A DNA stretch of 64,000 nucleotides, from assembly GCA_905160935.1 (NCBI GenBank), contig CAJHZI010000423.1, positions 795,001 through 859,000 on the forward strand, given 5' to 3'. The DNA comes from Enchytraeus crypticus. Taxonomy: Eukaryota; Annelida; Clitellata; Enchytraeida; Enchytraeidae. Shown here one piece after another: positions 59,252-64,000 of the stretch (positions are counted from its first letter, which is position 1; each line of letters starts with the position of its first letter). Below the pieces are notes generated by a model that did not search any database, had not been told where the DNA came from, and saw only the letters and a program-made list of their open reading frames with translations. The translations under genes and the position numbers were made by a program.

Positions 59252-59500
59252 CTATATTCTTTCCCTCAGTCCCTCGTGGTGATCGAAGGTAGGTAGAGGG
59301 TAGGATCTGAAGACTGCAATTGGTGCTAATGGTCCTCTTCCTCCTCCTCGCTGTGTCTTTTTCTTTTGGCACGTCTTGCACACATTGGAACCAGGCTGGA
59401 AACATTCTTCTCTCAATCTGCGTCTACACGTACCGGCACAAAGCACCTTGGTGGCACATTCGACGCAGATGGAATGTCCAGGTGGCAATTCGACAATCTC
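59252..59500 (-). other. Small cysteine-rich ORF of the Polinton
   Basis: About 80 codons on the minus strand with paired cysteines (CVEC, CAGTC, CKTC) and a basic KKKTQRGGGRG stretch, suggesting a zinc-binding, possibly nucleic-acid-binding protein. It lies upstream of the polymerase in the same orientation. A splice-acceptor-like sequence borders its 5' side. I do not recognise the family. Confidence 0.4.
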
Positions 59501-60459
59501 GCAGTCACCTGTATGAATATAAATTATAGAATTTTCAGAAAATGCACTACTAATTTTAGAATGAGTAAATATGTAAAACTATGCACCTTACAATGAGATA
59601 ATAGTCAGAATTAAAAATTTCACTAGATGGAGAGAGTACTATATTATATAAATTACTTACGACATAGGTTTCGTTTCGCTCCAGAAGGACCAGGCATTGC
59701 TAAAGCTTGAGCTGATTCTTACTGAGTACCTGCAACAAATTTACAAGTAAAAATTTAATATCAAATAACATTTATTTTTTATGGATCTATATAGTCTATA
59801 TTTAGAGAGAGAGACTATGGGAGAGAGAAACTGTGAGAGAGAATGTGGGAGAGAGATACACCGTGAGAGAGACTGTGTGAGAGAATATATTGGTGCAACG
59901 TATACAACTTACAATTCAACAGATGACAAGTTTGTTCCAGATATTCCAATAACTCTGCATGTAGACCAATATCACTCTGTTGTGATACTTGGGTATGGTC
60001 TGTTGCATATCTAAGGGGAGATGATTGGCTGGTTATCTGCAGATACGATGGTGTGTTTAGTACTTGCTGGGAGCTAATAGCTCAGGATTGATGATTGACA
60101 GGATCAACTATATTAAACATACAATTTCATGCATGTAGTAAAATGAAATCTAGTCTATTGATATTTCTCTCATATACTATGAATCAACATACAGATATAG
60201 CGGTAAATAATGAAAGAAAATTTTGTAAATATAATTTATAAATGTAACATGTATAAATAATTGTAAGACTCACAATTCCAAAGAACTGGATCATTTTCAG
60301 GTTCATTGAAATCCATTAGACATGGAGGATCAAATGTTGAATTTGCGTCCGATTGCGTGTTATCCTCGCTCAATCGAATCCTCTTGGTAGGTGGTGTGTC
60401 TCGTCACTTGTTACGAAAGTCTGATTATCCTATTTTGTAAATAAACATTTATTTAATAC

Positions 60460-61245
60460 AGATTATTTACTATTAAATATTTAGAATAAAATATTTTACA
60501 ATAATTCTGTATAGATCTAAAAATAACCTTGTAAGCATTATTTTAATATATTATTAATACATTTTACAATAATTCTATATAGATCTAAAAATATATACAT
60601 AAAAGTGCTGATGTAAACAAAAAACAAAGTGCTAACATAAAAGTGCTAACCTAAAAGTGCTGATCTAAATGTGTTAACGTATGCAAAAGAAAGTGCTGAT
60701 GTAAACAAAAAAGTGCTAAACCTAAAAGTACTGACCTAAAAGTGTTAACGTATGCAAAAGAAAAGTGTCAATGTAAACAATAAGTGCTGACCTAAAAGTG
60801 CTGACCTAAAAGTACTAACCTAAAGGTACTGACCTAAAATTGCCGATCAGCATTACTTTAACATATTATTAAAAATATTTTACTATAATTCTGTATAGTT
60901 CCAATAATATATGTTATAGCCCCTGTCAGCATTATTTTTGTATATTATTAAATTATTTTACAAAAAATTTCTAAATATATCTATAAATATATGCAATGGA
61001 ACCTCTATCAGCATTATTTTTAATGTATTATTAAAATATTTTACAATAATTCCAAATATATCTATAAATATATGCAATGGAACCTCTATCAGCTTTATTT
61101 TTTAATATATTATTAAAATATTTTACAATAATTCTAAATATATCTACAAATATATGCAATGGAACCTATGTCAGCATTATTTATATATATATTATTTTAA
61201 TATTATACAAAAGCTAAGTAAATATTCTGTAAAAGAATATCACTT
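60460..61245. repeat. Right internal tandem repeats and AAAGTGCTGA array of the Polinton
   Basis: Units of about 80-110 bp (ATTATTAAAATATTTTACAA, ATATATGCAATGGAACC) lie on both sides of an array of AAAGTGCTGACCT / AAAGTGCTAACGT repeats at 60598-60850. That array mirrors 52270-52720. Confidence 0.8.
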
Positions 61246-61486
61246 ACCTGTTCTATTCGTCGAACAAAATCCATAAATTGAATACATTTTTCTCTATCTT
61301 CCTTTGTTAAATAAGACATTTCTAAGCTAGAAATCTAGGGTAGTCGATACACACTTCACAAGAGATGCTGTTCCTTCGAAAGATTTCCGATATATGATGA
61401 CATGCAGAATTTGCAGGCTTACATAGCTAGCCCACATACGATTGCACAACGACCTGTAATCGTACTTACAGACATTGCGCAATATT

Positions 61487-61844
61487 CTAGAACATTCTAG
61501 AACATTCTCCCACTCAGGGCGTCGCACATCTGTTTTTCATCAAATCGAGACTTGTCTAGACAAACCGCTGCAGAGTCGCCCGGTAGCGCGTCATATCCCC
61601 CACAGAGCGTCATCCTCTCCCACAGCAGCGCCACCGCTTACAGGAACGCGCTCGCAACAACGCGTCGTCACCACAGCAGCTGTTATTTGCGCAGTATAGG
61701 CTCTACGCCGCTTTCTTAGGCCATCCAACCTAGGCTTAGGCCCGCCCGCCGCCCGCCCGCAGCAGCTACTAGCAGTTGCTAGGCTATAGGCTAATAGGCT
61801 AAATCGTAGCTGGGCCGTTTCAGTATTCTATATTGATATCTACT
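61487..61844 (-). repeat. Polinton right terminal inverted repeat
   Basis: Ends TATATTGATATCTACT. It is the reverse complement of the left arm with scattered substitutions and a few short indels. Confidence 0.88.
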
Positions 61845-61850
61845 TTCATT
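61845..61850. repeat. Right target-site duplication TTCATT
   Basis: Exact copy of 51727-51732, immediately outside the right terminus. Confidence 0.88.
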
Positions 61851-62079
61851 GTTATAAAATGCATCCTTTTGAGTTGATTTTAGTAGAGTATAGCATGTTT
61901 AACGTCGTCAAAGTTCGGAAGCGAATTGCTAATCTTTCCGCCGCTTCAATACATTCCAGCTCCCGTCACCAAGGAACGTGCAAGCATATTACACTTACGT
62001 ATCACAAAGCATATAGCAGCTTAGCTTTACACACAGAATTTATGGAAATTAACGTCAAGTACAGAAGCTCGTAAGACCT

Positions 62080-62215
62080 CAGGTGTATCGGTGTACCCTG
62101 AAAGAAGAATGTCTGAGATTTTACTCTCTAATCAGCTCTACCGGGAATTGATCCAAGGACCTCAGGAACAGCCATTTTAAACTTCAAGCCTTACATAACG
62201 CGCTAATACATTGAG
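62080..62215 (-). mobile_element. SINE family A, old copy
   Basis: GTCTGAGATTTTACTCTCTA, GGGAATTGATCCAAGGACCT and TTTTAAACTTCAAGCC resemble family A copies with many substitutions. Confidence 0.45.
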
Positions 62216-62261
62216 TGATGAGTGAATTTTGAATGTTGTACTTCGTTTGCATTGCAATATG

Positions 62262-62470
62262 TTCGCCGAAGCAATGATGACTGAAGCAATGATGACTGAA
62301 ATAGTGATTACTGAAACAATGATGACTGAACCAATGACTATTGAAATAATGACGACTGAAACAATGATGACTGAAGCAATGATGAATGAACCAATGATGA
62401 CTGAAATAATGACGATTGAAACAGTTATGAATGAAGTAATGATGACTGAAATAATGAAGACTGAAAAAGC
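62262..62470. repeat. 15-bp ATGATGACTGAAGCA tandem array
   Basis: About fourteen copies of a 15-bp unit (five codons). Because the period is a multiple of three, it leaves ORFs open on both strands (MMTEA on plus, HHCFS on minus). The plus ORF of 87 codons is nearly all repeat. Confidence 0.9.
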
Positions 62471-63910
62471 TAAAGGAAGGTATACAAATTGAAAGTAAAA
62501 TGCTAAATAGAAATGTTTTGCAGATAATCAATGTTGACTGTTGAAAGCGAAGCTTGACTAACTTATAGACGATCTGAATACTGAAACGGGTTTAGAACGA
62601 TACCAAGATGACCAAAGTGATGAGATTATGTACAGAAATGGATGAAATTGAAATAACGATGACTGATACTAGATTAGAATAGGTAGAGTTAGTTCAAATA
62701 CTTAGATCATGATATGCTTAGATCACACGATAACCTATGGCGAGGGAGGCGAGAGCGAAATAAATTGTTGAATTTCACAAAAACTTATTTTGTAACTGCA
62801 AAGAACTATACTGATAAAAGTCTCGAAGAAATTGAAGATATTACAAGGCTTTAGTGTGAACCACATTCTTATCCTATACGGATTTAGAATGTCGAAGTTA
62901 TGGAAGAAGGATTTTCAGAAGTTAAAACCATTGTTTAGCAAAATGGAAATGAAAAATTAGACACAGAGAATGACAAATGAAAAGTGTGTGCATCGTGGAA
63001 ATATGTCTAAATATATTAAATTGTTCGTTTTATTTGATAGGTAAGACTTTTGACTCATACGCAATTGATTGGTTAAAAATTTTAAAAATTCCTGTTTGCT
63101 CCATTCTGTTTGGCCACAGTAGTGAAAGAAATATCAGAGAATAAAAATACGACAGTTAAACAAACGGACAAGTTACTTACTGAAGTATGATCATTAGTAT
63201 TTTGAAGTATGATCATCAGTTTTCTAGGAAACTGGCAATATGTGTCACGAAGACTATAGCCTAGCCGTTAAGGCTAGGTGCAGATTTTTTGCAAGCTCCT
63301 TTCACGATGTCATTACCCAAACTATAGCTCAATCCTAATTGCTATCGGGGACTCTTGTGGAGTCAAATATTCACATAATAAAATAAAGATTGTTTACTGG
63401 AAGACTTAAAGCAAATAAATTGAGCAGAGCTGGAGAGATCGATGGATTGCCTCACCGATACTGATCGGATCTCGGACTCGATGGATCCCTGGCTCAACGT
63501 TAATCAACGGATCTGAAGATGAGCTGAGATACTATATTGGCAATATTGATAATCTTTCTATACACACCTCTCATGTTTTCTACCACAATAGACGCTTAAA
63601 AAGTATACATTCATCAAATACGATCTAGGTTATCTTTATATTAAATAAAAATCAATTAATCAATTATTATCATCAATGAATCATTTACTTTGGTTTATTT
63701 AAGTGCTATATTTATACTGTTCAACCTGATTACATATATTAGTTTGCCTTAGTAAATTTTTACGCTATGCGTTTCTTACAAAGCGTCTTCAATTTTCAAT
63801 TGGGATAATAAGCTAAAGAAAGTTCTACCCTTAACAGAAGTATAGATAACGATAGCTAATAGAAGTACACCAGTTGCAATGCTAGACATTAAGGCTTTTA
63901 AGCTTCCAAC

Positions 63911-64000
63911 ATGGCTGACGATCGTTGCGGTAACATCGTAACTTCAAGGTGCGCTAAACTTTCAGCCATAAAGTTGTGCCATTACTCTTGTCCTCTCACT
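63911..64000 (+). CDS. Possible 5' coding exon running off the window end
   Basis: An ATG in a good context (CAACATGGC) opens a reading frame (MADDRCGNIVTSRC...) still open after 30 codons at the window edge. Six cysteines and no low complexity. The length is too short to exclude chance, and no family is recognised. Confidence 0.15.
   Translation, partial: MADDRCGNIVTSRCAKLSAIKLCHYSCPLT

Larger units (their letters stand above)
51733..61844 (-). mobile_element. Polinton/Maverick-type element, 10.1 kb, fossil
   Basis: A whole insertion with both ends present: perfect 6-bp target duplication, termini starting AGTAG, and terminal inverted repeats of about 360 bp. Internal parts, left to right: subterminal CAACACTTTT-type repeats, a 31-bp satellite array (about 1.9 kb), a protein-primed family B DNA polymerase gene on the minus strand, a small cysteine-rich ORF on the minus strand, AT-rich tandem units and the mirror-image subterminal repeats. 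I see no integrase, capsid or packaging-ATPase gene, and 10 kb is short for the family (commonly 15-20 kb). The polymerase gene is broken in several places. Terminal repeats differ by roughly one base in twenty plus a few indels by eye, so it is moderately old. Confidence 0.85.
61851..63910. other. Right flank of the Polinton, repeat-containing non-coding DNA
   Basis: Contains a degraded SINE A (62080-62215) and a 15-bp tandem array (62262-62470). From 62500 to 63900 the sequence is AT-rich with no recognised gene or element. Confidence 0.55.

Overview
The window is animal nuclear DNA: AT-rich, intron-rich and full of retroelement remains and simple repeats. Most of it is non-coding. The clearest gene is a two-DNA-binding-domain nuclear receptor (2DBD-NR, NR7-type) on the + strand. 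Its nine coding exons lie between 4173 and 27047 and join in frame into a 982-residue protein. Its P-boxes, CEACKK in the first DBD and CEGCKG in the second, are those of the 2DBD receptors described from flatworms, molluscs and other invertebrates. Together with a cholecystokinin/sulfakinin-type GPCR exon this suggests a protostome invertebrate, most likely a lophotrochozoan; the species cannot be named from the sequence.

Layout. 1-4172: upstream flank with three same-orientation tRNA-derived SINE copies. 4173-27047: the 2DBD receptor. Intron 1 is 13.9 kb and holds LINE and SINE fragments, a 19-bp CGTACG-containing tandem array, a long hairpin and large TA tracts. Each DBD is split at the same place, after the P-box lysine, and each second half is an exon of exactly 148 nt in the same phase. 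A roughly 509-residue hinge follows, carried by one exon with a run of TGACGTCA octamers and a heptad-repeat helix, and then a four-exon ligand-binding domain. Just past the stop codon, the last 71 bp of the gene, including the AF-2 helix sequence, are repeated in tandem. 27365-35788: intergenic, repeat-rich. 35789-36236: first coding exon of a CCK/sulfakinin-like receptor (N-terminus to the start of TM3); I cannot find its remaining exons. 36237-51726: that gene's intron or intergenic DNA, with SINE and LINE fragments, several small tandem arrays and a 210-bp fold-back.

51733-61844: a 10.1-kb Polinton/Maverick-type fossil with a perfect 6-bp target duplication (TTCATT) and about 360-bp terminal inverted repeats. 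It contains a broken protein-primed family B DNA polymerase gene, a small cysteine-rich ORF, a large 31-bp satellite array and subterminal AAAGTGCTGA-type repeats in opposite orientation at its two ends. I see no capsid or integrase gene in it. 61851-64000: repeat-rich flank with a 15-bp tandem array and a short ORF running off the window end.

Across the window, each dispersed repeat family tends to end in its own microsatellite (AAT, AG/TA, GAT or GTT). Long simple repeats also sit directly against several splice sites of the receptor gene. The two host genes have no evident shared pathway beyond being signalling receptors.
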